DNA of 64,000 nucleotides. Source: Nocardia colli (GTDB lineage Bacteria > Actinomycetota > Actinomycetes > Mycobacteriales > Mycobacteriaceae). Each line of letters starts with the position of its first letter. Within the stretch, counting starts at the first letter, position 1. The DNA lies in contig NZ_VXLC01000015.1 of assembly GCF_008704205.1 (NCBI RefSeq), positions 186,001 through 250,000 of the forward strand, written 5' to 3'. The translations under genes and the position numbers were made by a program. Below the pieces are notes generated by a model that was given only the letters and a program-made list of their open reading frames with translations, made no database searches and had not been told where the DNA came from. Shown piece after piece: positions 32,107 through 41,280 of the stretch.

Positions 32107-32188
32107 GAACTCGAATCATCCAGCGCGCCGGAGTAACCGGTTTCGAGCGCATTAAACCCCTGCTGGTCAAAGGTTTTCGACAAGTGCC

Positions 32189-32201
32189 GACAACTGTTGT
32201 C
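32189..32201. promoter_or_regulatory. Palindrome upstream of the main biosynthetic operon
   Basis: GACAAC-T-GTTGTC is a perfect 13-base palindrome about 110 bases before the dioxygenase start codon. A poor -10-like TATGGA lies at 32265-32270. This 290-base gap (32022-32312) is the only place for the promoter of the fifteen-kilobase operon, so the palindrome is a candidate activator or repressor site. No partner is known. Confidence 0.3.
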
Positions 32202-32312
32202 TGACAGCGATTTAAGAGTTTCTTGAACCCCATTTGATTGCCCCTGACCTCGCTCTCCGTCGAGTATGGAAGGTGCTGGGACATTCCCTCCCACAGCGGT
32301 GAGGGACCCGCC

Positions 32313-32813
32313 ATGAGCACATTCGCGACGGAAAGGCATCCGATGCACGGGCTTGACATCGCGCCGAGATTTCACCACCTCGCCATTCAGACCGACGACG
32401 TGGACGCCACGATCCGGTGGTACCAGGAATTCCTCGGCGCCACGGTGGAATGGAAGCTCGACAGCTTCTCGCCACTCACTCTCGAGCGACTGCCGGGAAT
32501 CGAGAAGCTGGTCGAGCTGAAAACGGGGGACGTGCGATTCCACGTCTTCGACCGGGCCGCGCACACGCAGGGCGCCCCGGACCCGCTCGGCTACCAATAT
32601 CAACACGTCGGTATCACCGTGGACCGGCCGGAAGACCTTGTCGCACTTCGGGAGCAGTGGCTGAAGGCGCGAGCGTCCACCGACCTGCACTGGGCCAGAG
32701 ACGAGGCGCCGTCCGACATCGTGACCGACGCGGACGGCATGCAGAGCCTGTACGTGGTCGATCCGAACGGCCTCGAAATGGAATTCCTCTACTTTCCTGG
32801 AGCAGGGTCGTGA
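32313..32813 (+). CDS. L-DOPA 2,3-dioxygenase (Apd2/LmbB1 type)
   Basis: A 166-residue single vicinal-oxygen-chelate protein: FHHLAIQTDDVDATIRWYQEFLG at the start, QYQHVGITVDRPEDL in the middle, VVDPNGLEMEFLYF at the end. Metal ligands expected are His in FHHLAI, His in YQHVGI and the late Glu in LEMEF. Its place immediately before the tyrosine hydroxylase gene, with the other hydropyrrole genes following, marks it as the extradiol dioxygenase that opens L-DOPA between C2 and C3 so the product cyclises to a dihydropyrrole. ATG 32313 has GAGGGA upstream. A later ATG at 32343 is possible. Confidence 0.87.
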   Translation: MSTFATERHPMHGLDIAPRFHHLAIQTDDVDATIRWYQEFLGATVEWKLDSFSPLTLERLPGIEKLVELKTGDVRFHVFDRAAHTQGAPDPLGYQYQHVGITVDRPEDLVALREQWLKARASTDLHWARDEAPSDIVTDADGMQSLYVVDPNGLEMEFLYFPGAGS

Positions 32814-33715
32814 GTCGTAACGGACATGAGTCGAAGGGCCGCCGGCCGCCCGCATTGCAGCCCCACGTGCTGTTCATGCCGCCGCTGGGCGACGGCTTCG
32901 AGGGATCAGCGGACGCGGACAACGATGCCGCGGCCGCCGACCGGGAAATGCTGGACTACAAGGTATTCGGCGCGCAGCCGGTCGAAGCGGAACGGCTGTT
33001 CTGGTACCGCTGGATAGCCGGTCACCAGATTTCGTTCCTGATGTGGCGGGCCATGTGCGACGTGGTGTGGCTGCACGCCGACGAGGACGCCGAGAAGCCC
33101 GGCGAGCGCGAGCTCGACCTGCTGTCCGCCTGCGTCGACGGGTACAGCGCGATGCTGCTCTACTCCTCGACCGTTCCGCGGGAGCACTATCACGCCGATA
33201 TCCGGGCGCGAATGGCGTTGCAGCACCCCGCATTCAGCGGCACCTGGGCGCCGGACTATCGACCGGTGCGCCGGATCTTCCGCGGCAAGATGCCCTGGCA
33301 GGACGATCCGGCGTGCGCCGCGCTCGACGCGGCCGTCGCCCGCAACGAGGCGACGCACAGTCACATCGCCGATCATCTGGTGCCGGACGGTCATTCGCTG
33401 TTGCAGAAATCCGCCGGCGCACCCGGCGTCAGCGTCTCCCGGGAGAAGGAAGACCTCTACGACAACTTCTTCCTGACCGTCCGGCGCCCGGTCAGCCACG
33501 CCGAATTCGCGGCCCAGCTCGATGCCCGGATCGCGGATCTCACCGCGGACCTGCGGCACAACGGCCTCTACCCCGACGTCGACGGCCACCATCACCCGGT
33601 CGTCACCGCGGAGTCCGACGCGGTGATGCGACCGCTGGTCGCCGACATCCTGCACGTGCTGGATCGGGCGGCCCGGCTGGTATCGGACATGCGACTCGAG
33701 GAGGCGCGCCGATGA
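32810..33715 (+). CDS. Heme-dependent L-tyrosine 3-hydroxylase (Apd1/LmbB2 type)
   Basis: A 301-residue protein of the unusual heme-dependent tyrosine hydroxylase group found only in 4-alkyl-proline and a few related pathways. Features seen: FWYRWIAGHQISFLMWRAM with a candidate axial His, REHYHADIRARM, WAPDYRPVR, SREKEDLYDNFFLTVRRPVS and HPVVTAESDAVMRPLV. It shares the fold of tryptophan dioxygenase rather than pterin hydroxylases and makes L-DOPA from tyrosine. GTG 32810 overlaps the dioxygenase stop (GTGA). Identification rests on context and on memory of family motifs. Confidence 0.83.
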   Translation: MSRNGHESKGRRPPALQPHVLFMPPLGDGFEGSADADNDAAAADREMLDYKVFGAQPVEAERLFWYRWIAGHQISFLMWRAMCDVVWLHADEDAEKPGERELDLLSACVDGYSAMLLYSSTVPREHYHADIRARMALQHPAFSGTWAPDYRPVRRIFRGKMPWQDDPACAALDAAVARNEATHSHIADHLVPDGHSLLQKSAGAPGVSVSREKEDLYDNFFLTVRRPVSHAEFAAQLDARIADLTADLRHNGLYPDVDGHHHPVVTAESDAVMRPLVADILHVLDRAARLVSDMRLEEARR

Positions 33716-34596
33716 AGCACGGCATTGTCCTACTGCCCGAGCACGAGTGGAAGGTCGCCGCCGACCGGTGGCGCGCCGCCGAACAGCTCGGCTACCAGCA
33801 CGCCTGGACCTACGACCACCTGATGTGGCGCTGGCTCGCGGATCGCCCGTGGTACGGCTCGATTCCGACGCTCACGGCCGCGGCCACCGTCACCAGTTCC
33901 ATCGGCCTCGGCGTGCTCGTGGCCACCCCGAACTTCCGCAACCCGGTCGCGCTCGCCAAGGAACTCGTGACCGTCGACGACATCGCGAACGGCCGGCTGA
34001 TCTGCGGACTCGGCTCCGGCGCACCGGGATTCGATGTGAGCATCCTCGGTGGGCCGGACCTCGGCCCGCGCGAGCGCGCCGATCGATTCGAGGCGTTCGT
34101 CGAACTCCTCGACACCGTGCTCGCCCGAGGCTCCGTGACAAAGGTGTCACGCTGGTACACCGCGGCGGGCGTCGACTTCCATCCGCGCGCCGGCGACGCG
34201 CCGCGCCTGCCCTTCGCCGTGGCCGCGACCGGCCCGCGGGGCATGGCGCTGGCCGCCCGGTTCGCGCGGTACTGGGTCACGTCCGGACCGCCCAACGACT
34301 TCCGCATGCGGCCGCTGCGCGAGGTCGTGCCCATGGTGCGAGACCAGGTGCGCGGCATCGACGCCGCGTGCGAGCGGGCGGGCCGGGACCCGGCCACCCT
34401 GGGCAAGCTGTTCGTCGCAGACGCGGCGGTGGGCGGGATCACCGGTTCGCTGGCCGCCTACGAGGACGCCGCGGGCGAGCTCGAAGCGGCCGGCATCACC
34501 GATCTGGTCGTGCACTGGCCGCGCCTCGATCAGCCGTATCAGGGCGACGAACAGGTCGTCATCGATTTCGCCGAGAAGCATTTGGGAGGCGAGTGA
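33712..34596 (+). CDS. F420-dependent LLM-family reductase (Apd6/LmbY type)
   Basis: A 294-residue luciferase-like (LLM) protein. It begins MKHGIVLLPEHEWKVAADRWRAAEQLGYQHAWTYDH and contains GLGVLVATPNFRNPVALAKEL and GRLICGLGSGAPGFD, the usual barrel motifs of coenzyme F420 oxidoreductases. In PBD and lincomycin pathways the homologues reduce a ring or side-chain double bond of the 4-substituted dehydroproline with F420H2, and which bond is reduced decides the class of product. ATG 33712 overlaps the hydroxylase stop (ATGA). The long frame upstream is a shadow. Confidence 0.88.
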   Translation: MKHGIVLLPEHEWKVAADRWRAAEQLGYQHAWTYDHLMWRWLADRPWYGSIPTLTAAATVTSSIGLGVLVATPNFRNPVALAKELVTVDDIANGRLICGLGSGAPGFDVSILGGPDLGPRERADRFEAFVELLDTVLARGSVTKVSRWYTAAGVDFHPRAGDAPRLPFAVAATGPRGMALAARFARYWVTSGPPNDFRMRPLREVVPMVRDQVRGIDAACERAGRDPATLGKLFVADAAVGGITGSLAAYEDAAGELEAAGITDLVVHWPRLDQPYQGDEQVVIDFAEKHLGGE

Positions 34597-35429
34597 TGCG
34601 AGTACTACGCGTGGACATGTTCGGCGCGGCGCCCGGCCGGGGGAGCACCTTGGATGTGCTGATCCCCGCGGGCCGGTGCGACGACGGCGTGGTGGCGGAG
34701 GCCGCCGAGTATGCGCGCCAAGGCAATTCGGACGAGAGCGCCCTGGTGAGCGAATGCTCCCCGGCGCAACAGACTTTCGGGTCGCGAATCTTCAACACCG
34801 ATGGTGAGACGCCGTTCGGCACGCATTCGCTGGCCGGGGTGGCCGCCTGCCTGGTCGGCACCGGTCAGCTGGCGCCGGGCGACGTCGGCCGGAAGGCCGA
34901 GGTCGGCTGCCAATGGTTGTGGACCGACGGCCGCGACGTACGGGTGCCGTTCGACGGACCCGTTGTGCACGAACCGATTCCGCACGACCCGGCGTTGTTC
35001 GGCTGGCGCCGGGGAACCTCGCACGCCGGTGGCGTCGGGCGGGCCTTCAACCTCGTTCGAGTCACCGAGGATCCGCGTTCCCTGCCGGTCCCGGACCTCG
35101 ACCGGATGCGGGAGCTGGGTCTCACGGACCTCACTGCGTATCGCTGGGACCCGGATCGCCAGGAGGTGCTCGCCCGTGTGTTCGCGCCCGGGTTCGGCAT
35201 CCCGGAGGACGCCGGCTGTCTGCCCGCGGCCGCCGCGCTCGGACTCACCGGGCTCGGCTTGACCGCGGACGGCCGGTCGCCGGTGACGGTTCGCCAGGTG
35301 ACCGGAGACGGTCGCGAGTCCGTCTTCGGCTGCACCGGTGCGAGCCACGGCGACACCGCGAGCGTGCGGATCACCGGCCAGGTGTGGGTCCCCGCGATCG
35401 ACGACGAGCAGAAAGTGAGTGAGGGATGA
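34596..35429 (+). CDS. PhzF-family isomerase (Apd5/LmbX type)
   Basis: A 277-residue diaminopimelate-epimerase-fold protein. It starts MRVLRVDMFGAAPGRGSTLDV and has IFNTDGETPFGTHSLAGVA, the place where PhzF family members carry the substrate loop and a glycine-histidine pair; the late CTGASHGDTASVRI is the mirror half. The homologue in lincomycin biosynthesis shifts double bonds in the hydropyrrole intermediate before F420 reduction. Coupled at both ends: its ATG overlaps the LLM stop (TGATG) and its stop overlaps the kynureninase ATG. Confidence 0.85.
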   Translation: MRVLRVDMFGAAPGRGSTLDVLIPAGRCDDGVVAEAAEYARQGNSDESALVSECSPAQQTFGSRIFNTDGETPFGTHSLAGVAACLVGTGQLAPGDVGRKAEVGCQWLWTDGRDVRVPFDGPVVHEPIPHDPALFGWRRGTSHAGGVGRAFNLVRVTEDPRSLPVPDLDRMRELGLTDLTAYRWDPDRQEVLARVFAPGFGIPEDAGCLPAAAALGLTGLGLTADGRSPVTVRQVTGDGRESVFGCTGASHGDTASVRITGQVWVPAIDDEQKVSEG

Positions 35430-36655
35430 GCATTCGGTCGGAATCCGGAGCAACCATGCCGGCGCTCGATGAGGCCAGGCGCCGGGACGATCTCGATCCG
35501 CTGGCCCAGTACGCGCGCCAGTTCGCCACCGAGGGCTCCATCCACCTCAACGGGAACTCCCTCGGCCCGCCTCGCGGCAACCTCGCCGCCGAACTCGACC
35601 GCGTCGTGTCCGGCCAGTGGGCGCCGCGCCAGGTGCAGGCCTGGTTCCAGGACGGGTGGCTCGAGCTGCCCCGCACGGTCGGCGACAAGCTGGGCACGTT
35701 GCTCGGCGCCGGGCCGGGGCAGGTGCTGGTGGCCGGCGAGACCACCTCGACCACGCTGTTCAACGCGCTGACCGCCGCTTGCCGGCTGCGGCCAGACCGC
35801 CCGGTGCTGCTGATCGAGGCCGAGTCGTTCCCGACCGACCTCTACATCGCGAATTCGGTGGCCCGGCTCCTGGACCGCGAGCTCGTGGTCGAGTCGCGGG
35901 CCGGCTTCGATGAATACTTGCGGGACAACGGCACTCAGGTGGCGGCGGCGCTCGCCGCACCCGTGGACTTCCGCACGGGGGAGCGGCGCGAGATCCGCCC
36001 GATCACCGCGCTGTGTCACGCGGTAGGGGCCGTGTCGGTGTGGGATCTCAGCCACGCCACCGGCGTGCTGCCGGTCGATCTCGACGCGAATGCGGTCGAC
36101 CTGGCCGTCGGGTGCGGGTACAAGTACCTCGGCGGTGGCCCGGGCGCACCGGCTTTCACCTACGTCCCCACCAGACTCCAATCGACCGTGGACTTTCCGC
36201 TGGCCGGCTGGCACGGGCACGCCAAGCCGTTCGCGATGACGCAGACGTTCATCCCGGCCGACGACATCGATCGGGCCCGCACCGGCACGCCGCCGCTGCT
36301 GAGCCTGGTCGGGCTGAATCATGCGCTCGCCCCGTTGGTCGAGGTCGGGATCCACGAATTGCACCGGCGTTCCCGGGATCTCGGCGAGTTCTTCCTCGAG
36401 TGCCTCGACGGCAGCCGCCCGGAGTTGCTGGATCAGCTCGCCTCCCCGCGCGACGCGGACCGCCGCGGTGGTCATCTCGCGTTGCGAATTCCGCAGGCGG
36501 ACAAGGTCGAAAGCGCGCTCGCGGACAGCGGCGTGCTGGTCGACGCCCGCCCACCGGACCTGATCCGCTTCGCCTTCGCGCCGCTGTACGTGACGCACGA
36601 ACAGGTGTCGCGGGCGGCCGACGCACTGTGCCGTGCCGTGGAGGGAGGGCGATGA
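35426..36655 (+). CDS. kynU: Kynureninase
   Basis: A 409-residue fold-type I PLP enzyme. The cofactor lysine is Lys233 in VGCGYKYLGGGPGAPAF, preceded by WDLSHATGVLPVDLDAN. The substrate region IHLNGNSLGPPR is typical of kynureninases. It releases alanine from 3-hydroxykynurenine (here probably the 4-methylated form) to give the 3-hydroxyanthranilate half of the PBD. It sits between the hydropyrrole genes and the tryptophan dioxygenase gene, overlapping both by four bases. Confidence 0.93.
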   Translation: MSIRSESGATMPALDEARRRDDLDPLAQYARQFATEGSIHLNGNSLGPPRGNLAAELDRVVSGQWAPRQVQAWFQDGWLELPRTVGDKLGTLLGAGPGQVLVAGETTSTTLFNALTAACRLRPDRPVLLIEAESFPTDLYIANSVARLLDRELVVESRAGFDEYLRDNGTQVAAALAAPVDFRTGERREIRPITALCHAVGAVSVWDLSHATGVLPVDLDANAVDLAVGCGYKYLGGGPGAPAFTYVPTRLQSTVDFPLAGWHGHAKPFAMTQTFIPADDIDRARTGTPPLLSLVGLNHALAPLVEVGIHELHRRSRDLGEFFLECLDGSRPELLDQLASPRDADRRGGHLALRIPQADKVESALADSGVLVDARPPDLIRFAFAPLYVTHEQVSRAADALCRAVEGGR

Positions 36656-37452
36656 CCCGCGCACCCGAATATGTTGCGCCCGAGTACGTGACCTACGCGC
36701 ACATGGACGAACTGCACGAGTTGCAGGTCCCGCGCAGCGAGGCCCGCGGCGAGCTGAACTTCATCCTGATCAGTCACGTGAAGGAGCTGCTGTTCCGCGC
36801 GGTGATCGACGATCTCGACACCGCCCGCCGCGCCTTGGCCCGCGACGACGTCGCCGGCACCTGCCTGGCGCTGGCCCGGGCGACCCGCACCCAGCGGGTG
36901 CTGGTGGCCTGCTGGGAGTCGATGAACGGCATGTCGGTCGACGAATTCGTGGCGTTCCGGGAGGTGCTCAACGACGCCTCCGGCACCCAGTCCTTCGCCT
37001 ACCGTGCCCTGGAGTTCGTGATGGGCAACCGGCCGCGGCGGCAGGTGGAGGCGGCGATGCGGGACGGGCACGCGATGCTGCGAGCCGAACTGCTGGAGCC
37101 GTCGTTGTACGACGCGGTGCTGCAACATCTTGCCCGGCAAGGATTTTCGGTTCCCATCGAGTGTCTCGAGAAGCCGTCGGCGCAACAGCACGAGGCCGAT
37201 CCGCTGGTCGAGGACGTGTGGCTGGAGATCTATCGGCACCCGGACCGGCATCCCGACGCGCACCGGCTGGCGGAGGCCCTGCTGGAGGTCGCGTACCAGT
37301 TCTCGCACTGGCGGGCCACCCACCTGCTCGTGGTCGAGCGGATGCTCGGCGGCAAGAGCGGGACGGCCGGCACCGACGGGGCACCGTGGCTCCGCGCCAT
37401 CAACGAACACCGCTTCTTCCCGGAACTGTGGACCTTCCGCACCCGGCTCTAG
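36652..37452 (+). CDS. kynA: Tryptophan 2,3-dioxygenase
   Basis: A 266-residue heme dioxygenase. Signature segments are YAHMDELHELQ, LNFILISHVKELLF, the substrate region SGTQSFAYRALEF, the heme-ligand His in HWRATHLLVVERMLG, and GGKSGTAGTDGAPWLR. It opens tryptophan to N-formylkynurenine. All genes needed to go from tryptophan to 3-hydroxyanthranilate are in this operon, so this copy is dedicated to the antibiotic. Confidence 0.94.
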   Translation: MTRAPEYVAPEYVTYAHMDELHELQVPRSEARGELNFILISHVKELLFRAVIDDLDTARRALARDDVAGTCLALARATRTQRVLVACWESMNGMSVDEFVAFREVLNDASGTQSFAYRALEFVMGNRPRRQVEAAMRDGHAMLRAELLEPSLYDAVLQHLARQGFSVPIECLEKPSAQQHEADPLVEDVWLEIYRHPDRHPDAHRLAEALLEVAYQFSHWRATHLLVVERMLGGKSGTAGTDGAPWLRAINEHRFFPELWTFRTRL

Positions 37453-37502
37453 ACGCGCAGACCTCAGACAAATACCCCGACTGCTGGAGGAACACGATCA
37501 CG

Positions 37503-38567
37503 ATGACGGAAATGAAGACCGAGCTGACGAAACCGGTCGACCTCACCTCGCTTGTCCCGGTGTTGTTCGGATTCGCTGCTTTTCAGCAGCTGCGCGCGGC
37601 CTCGGAATTGCAATTGTTCGAATACCTCGACCTGAACGGCCCGTCCACCAGCGACCAGGCCGCCGAGGGGCTGGGGCTGCCCGCCAAATCCGCGCGTCAG
37701 CTGCTGCTCGGCACCACCTCGCTCGGCCTGACCGACCGTGCGGGCGACGAGTACACGCTGAGCGCGATGCTGCACGACGCGATGGCCGACGGCACTTGGC
37801 CGCTCATCCGCAACATCATCGACTTCCAGCAGCGGCTGACCTACCTGCCCGCGAAGGAATACGCCGAGTCGCTGCGGACCGGCAAGAACCTGGGTCTCAA
37901 GCACCTGCCCGGCAAGGGAAACGACCTCTACACCCGGCTCGAGCAGACGCCGGAATTGGAGGCGCTGTTCTTCCGCGGCATGCATTCCTGGTCGGAGCTG
38001 TCCAATCCGGTGCTGCTGCACCAGGTCGACTACAGCACCGTGACCAAGATTCTGGATGTCGGCGGCGGCGACGCGGTGAATGCGATCGCGCTCGCCCAGG
38101 CGCATCCGCACTTGAAGATCACGGTGTTCGATCTCGAGGGCGCCGTCGAGGTGGCCGGCGACAATATCGCGGCCGCCGGGCTCGGTGATCGGATCGACGT
38201 CGTGGCCGGCAATATGTTCGGCGATCCGCTGCCGCGCGGATATGACGCCGCGCTGTTCGCGCATCAGTTCGTGATCTGGTCGCCGGAGCAGAATCGGGCG
38301 CTGCTCGAGCGGGCGCACGCGGCGCTGCCGCCGGGCGGCCGGGTGATCGTGTTCAACGCGTTCGCCGACGACGACGGGCGCGGCCCGCTCTACACCGCGC
38401 TGGACAACGTCTACTTCGCCACGTTGCCGTCCGAGGAGTCGACCATCTATCCGTGGCGTGAGCACGAAGAGTGGCTCGTCGCTGCGGGATTCGGCGACAT
38501 CAAGCGGATTCGCAACGAGGGCTGGACGCCGCACGGAGTCATCGAAGGGCGCAAGTCCGATGAGTGA
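37503..38567 (+). CDS. SAM-dependent methyltransferase, probable C-4 methylation of 3-hydroxykynurenine
   Basis: A 354-residue methyltransferase with an N-terminal dimerisation/winged-helix part (LFGFAAFQQLRAASELQLFEYLD, QAAEGLGLPAKSARQLL) and motif I ILDVGGGDAVNAIALA. This is the O-methyltransferase-2 layout, but in PBD clusters the enzyme at this position (SibL in sibiromycin, Orf19 in anthramycin) puts a methyl on the aromatic carbon next to the hydroxyl. It lies between tryptophan dioxygenase and formamidase genes, in agreement with action on a kynurenine intermediate. A 50-bp gap with GGAGG precedes ATG 37503. Confidence 0.83.
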   Translation: MTEMKTELTKPVDLTSLVPVLFGFAAFQQLRAASELQLFEYLDLNGPSTSDQAAEGLGLPAKSARQLLLGTTSLGLTDRAGDEYTLSAMLHDAMADGTWPLIRNIIDFQQRLTYLPAKEYAESLRTGKNLGLKHLPGKGNDLYTRLEQTPELEALFFRGMHSWSELSNPVLLHQVDYSTVTKILDVGGGDAVNAIALAQAHPHLKITVFDLEGAVEVAGDNIAAAGLGDRIDVVAGNMFGDPLPRGYDAALFAHQFVIWSPEQNRALLERAHAALPPGGRVIVFNAFADDDGRGPLYTALDNVYFATLPSEESTIYPWREHEEWLVAAGFGDIKRIRNEGWTPHGVIEGRKSDE

Positions 38568-39450
38568 GCCCACCCTGCTGGACCGCGAGTACTCGCCGAG
38601 TTCGGTCGCGCGGCACATGGACGGGTCGCTGCGGCGGTACCGGACGCTCAGCGACGCCGCCCGGTCCGAGCTGGACGTGCACATCGCCGTGCCGTACGGC
38701 GAGGGCCACGGCGAGCGCTGTCACGTGTTTCCCGCTGTGCCGCAAGGCACTCGGGGACCGCGGACGCCGGCGCTGGTGTTCGTGCACGGCGGGCACTGGC
38801 AGGAGTCCGGCATCGACGACGCCTGCTTCGCCGCCGAGCACGCGGTGGCGCACGGATGTGCCTATGTCGCCGTGGGTTACGGGCTCGCGCCGGATCGCAC
38901 GGTACCCGGCATGATCGGCTCGGTGGTCCGGGCGCTCGACTGGCTGGTCACCACCGGGCCGATGCTCGGGATCGATCCGGAGCAGCTGCACGTGGCCGGT
39001 AGCAGCGCGGGCGCGCATCTGCTCGCCGCGGCGCTGACCGGTGAGGATGCGCCCCGAGTGCGCACCGCGTGCCTGCTCAGCGGCCTGTACGACCTCACCG
39101 AGATCCCGGAAACCTACGTCAACGACGCCGTCCGGTTGACCCCCGAACTCGCCCGCGAATGCAGCCCGCTGCGGATGCCGGCGCCGCGTTGTGACTCGGT
39201 CCTGCTCGCCGCCGGACGACACGAGACCCGTACCTATCTGCATCAGCATGCGGCATACGCGGAACATCTTGCCGCGCAGTCGGTCCCGGTGAGCGCGCAG
39301 ATCGTGCCCGAGCGGGACCACTTCGACCTGCCGCTGGATCTGGCCGACCCGTCGACCCCGTTCGGCCGGACCAGTCTGCGGCACCTCGGCCTGGCGCCGC
39401 GCCGCCGAGGCGCATCAACACCGGAAGGAACGGTGACATCAGCGCGATGA
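38560..39450 (+). CDS. Kynurenine formamidase (alpha/beta hydrolase)
   Basis: A 296-residue alpha/beta hydrolase of the esterase/lipase-like formamidase type. It has the oxyanion loop FVHGGHWQES, the nucleophile elbow VAGSSAGAHLL, an Asp in DSVLLAAGRHETRT, and the final His in PERDHFDLP. It hydrolyses N-formylkynurenine made by the adjacent dioxygenase. ATG 38560 lies inside the end of the methyltransferase gene (8-base overlap), and its own stop overlaps the NRPS start. Confidence 0.88.
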   Translation: MSEPTLLDREYSPSSVARHMDGSLRRYRTLSDAARSELDVHIAVPYGEGHGERCHVFPAVPQGTRGPRTPALVFVHGGHWQESGIDDACFAAEHAVAHGCAYVAVGYGLAPDRTVPGMIGSVVRALDWLVTTGPMLGIDPEQLHVAGSSAGAHLLAAALTGEDAPRVRTACLLSGLYDLTEIPETYVNDAVRLTPELARECSPLRMPAPRCDSVLLAAGRHETRTYLHQHAAYAEHLAAQSVPVSAQIVPERDHFDLPLDLADPSTPFGRTSLRHLGLAPRRRGASTPEGTVTSAR

Positions 39451-41279
39451 AACCCACACTGACCGCCCCGGAGTCCGCCAGCACGGGCTCGGCCGAGGGC
39501 GCGACCACCGAGACCATCGTCGACGCGTTCGTGCGTGCGGCGCGCGAATATGCCGACCGGGAGGCGATTTCCGACGGCGACACCACGCTGACCTATGCCG
39601 AACTGGACAACGTCAGCAGCCAGATCGCGCGGGCGTTGCGTGATCGTGGACTGACGCCGGGGGCGCGGGTGGGGGTGCAGCTCGAGCGCAGCCTGGCCAC
39701 GTATCAGGTGTTCCTCGGCATTCTCAAGGCCGGGCTCGTGGTGGTGCCGTTCAATCCGGTCCATCCGGCCGAGCACAAGTCGCGGATGTATCAGGTCGCT
39801 GAGCCGGTGCTTACCGTGACGGACTCCGCTGCGGCAGAAGGGTTTCCGGAGGATTCATGTCTGCCGGTCAGTGCTCTGCTGGCGGCTGCCGAGTCGTTGT
39901 CCACCGAATCCGGACCGTCTGCGGTCACGGCGGCGGCACCGGCGTTCATCCTGTTCACGTCCGGTTCGACCGGAGTACCCAAAGGCGTCGTGATCGCGCA
40001 TCGCGGAATCGCCCGGGTCTCGCAGCATCTCGTCGGCTTCACCCCTGGCCCGGAGGATCGGTTCCTGCAACTCGCGCAGCCCGCGTTCGCGGCGTCGACC
40101 ACCGACATCTGGACCTGCCTGCTGCGTGGTGGCCGGCTGACCATCGCGCCGCAGGAGATGCCGCCGCTCGGTGAGCTGGCGAGAGTGATCGCGCGCGAGC
40201 GGATCACCGTGCTGAACCTCTCGGTCGGACTGTTCAATTTGCTCGTCGAGCATCATTCCGAGGACCTCACACACGTCCGGACGGTGATCGTCAGCGGTGA
40301 CTTCCCGTCCGCGTCGCACCTCCAGCGCGCGCTGGCGGTTATCGACGGCGACGTGTTCAACGCGTTCGGCTGCACGGAGAACTCCGCGCTGACCGCGGTC
40401 CACAAGATCACCCAGGCGGACCTGTCCGATGCCGAGATTCCGGTCGGCAGGCCGATGCCGACCGTCGAGATGTCGGTACGTGACGAGCATTTGGAACAGT
40501 GCCGGCCCGACCGGATCGGCGAGCTGTGCATCGCCGGGGACGGTGTGGCGCTCGGCTATCTCGGCGATCCGGAGCAGACCGAGCGGAAGTTCGTCCGGCA
40601 CGACGGGCACCGGCTGCTGCGCACCGGCGATCTGGCCAAGCTGACCACCGACGGGGAGATCGTGCTCGCCGGGCGGACCGACCAGATGGTGAAGGTGCGC
40701 GGATTCCGGGTGGAGCCACGGCATGTCGAGGTGACCGCGGAGGCGTTCCCCGGCGTTCAGCAGGCGGTGGCGCAGGCCGTGCCGAGCGGCGGTGCGGCGG
40801 ATCAGCTCGCGCTGTGGTGCGTGCCGGCGACCGGACACGAACTCGCGGAACGAGATCTGACCGAGTATCTGCGAAATCAGTTGCCCGACTACATGGTTCC
40901 GTCGATGGTCCTGGTCGTCGACGCCTTTCCACGCAACGCCAACGGCAAGATCGACCGCAAGGAACTCGGCACGCGGCTCGCGGAGCACAGCGTGGACGAG
41001 GCCCCGGAGGGCGTGGACACGAGTGTCCCCGTGCGGACCGAACCCGAGGACCGGATCGCCGCGGTCGTCCGCTCGTCGCTGGCCGACATCACCAAGACCG
41101 ACGAGCTCGACCTGGATGCCGGGCTGATCGAAAGCGGTGTCACCTCACTGCAATTGATCGACCTCGGCGCCCGGCTCGAGGACCTGTCGGGCGTCGAACT
41201 GGCCCCCGACGAGATTGTCGGCGCGGGCACCGTGCGCGGTGTCGCCGACCTGATCCGCACCAAGCGTGCGCGAGGCTGA
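39447..41279 (+). CDS. NRPS loading protein (A-T) for the anthranilate unit
   Basis: A 610-residue adenylation-thiolation didomain. A-domain core motifs are seen: LTYAELD, LFTSGSTGVPKGVV (A3, near residue 172), NAFGCTENS, GRTDQMVKVRGFRVE (A8) and NANGKIDRKEL (A10). The thiolation serine is Ser567 in ESGVTSLQL. The aspartate that normally holds the alpha-amino group of amino acids (FDxS) is replaced by Ala215 (PAFAAST), as expected for an aryl acid such as 4-methyl-3-hydroxyanthranilate. No condensation domain is present, so this is the starter module. ATG overlaps the formamidase stop. Confidence 0.93.
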   Translation: MKPTLTAPESASTGSAEGATTETIVDAFVRAAREYADREAISDGDTTLTYAELDNVSSQIARALRDRGLTPGARVGVQLERSLATYQVFLGILKAGLVVVPFNPVHPAEHKSRMYQVAEPVLTVTDSAAAEGFPEDSCLPVSALLAAAESLSTESGPSAVTAAAPAFILFTSGSTGVPKGVVIAHRGIARVSQHLVGFTPGPEDRFLQLAQPAFAASTTDIWTCLLRGGRLTIAPQEMPPLGELARVIARERITVLNLSVGLFNLLVEHHSEDLTHVRTVIVSGDFPSASHLQRALAVIDGDVFNAFGCTENSALTAVHKITQADLSDAEIPVGRPMPTVEMSVRDEHLEQCRPDRIGELCIAGDGVALGYLGDPEQTERKFVRHDGHRLLRTGDLAKLTTDGEIVLAGRTDQMVKVRGFRVEPRHVEVTAEAFPGVQQAVAQAVPSGGAADQLALWCVPATGHELAERDLTEYLRNQLPDYMVPSMVLVVDAFPRNANGKIDRKELGTRLAEHSVDEAPEGVDTSVPVRTEPEDRIAAVVRSSLADITKTDELDLDAGLIESGVTSLQLIDLGARLEDLSGVELAPDEIVGAGTVRGVADLIRTKRARG

Positions 41280-41280
41280 C

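Noticed and set aside
24953..35429. Lincomycin- or hormaomycin-type pathway
   Set aside because: The alkyl-proline genes are shared, but the kynurenine genes and the A-T / C-A-T-R NRPS fit only a PBD; no sugar or halogenation genes are present.
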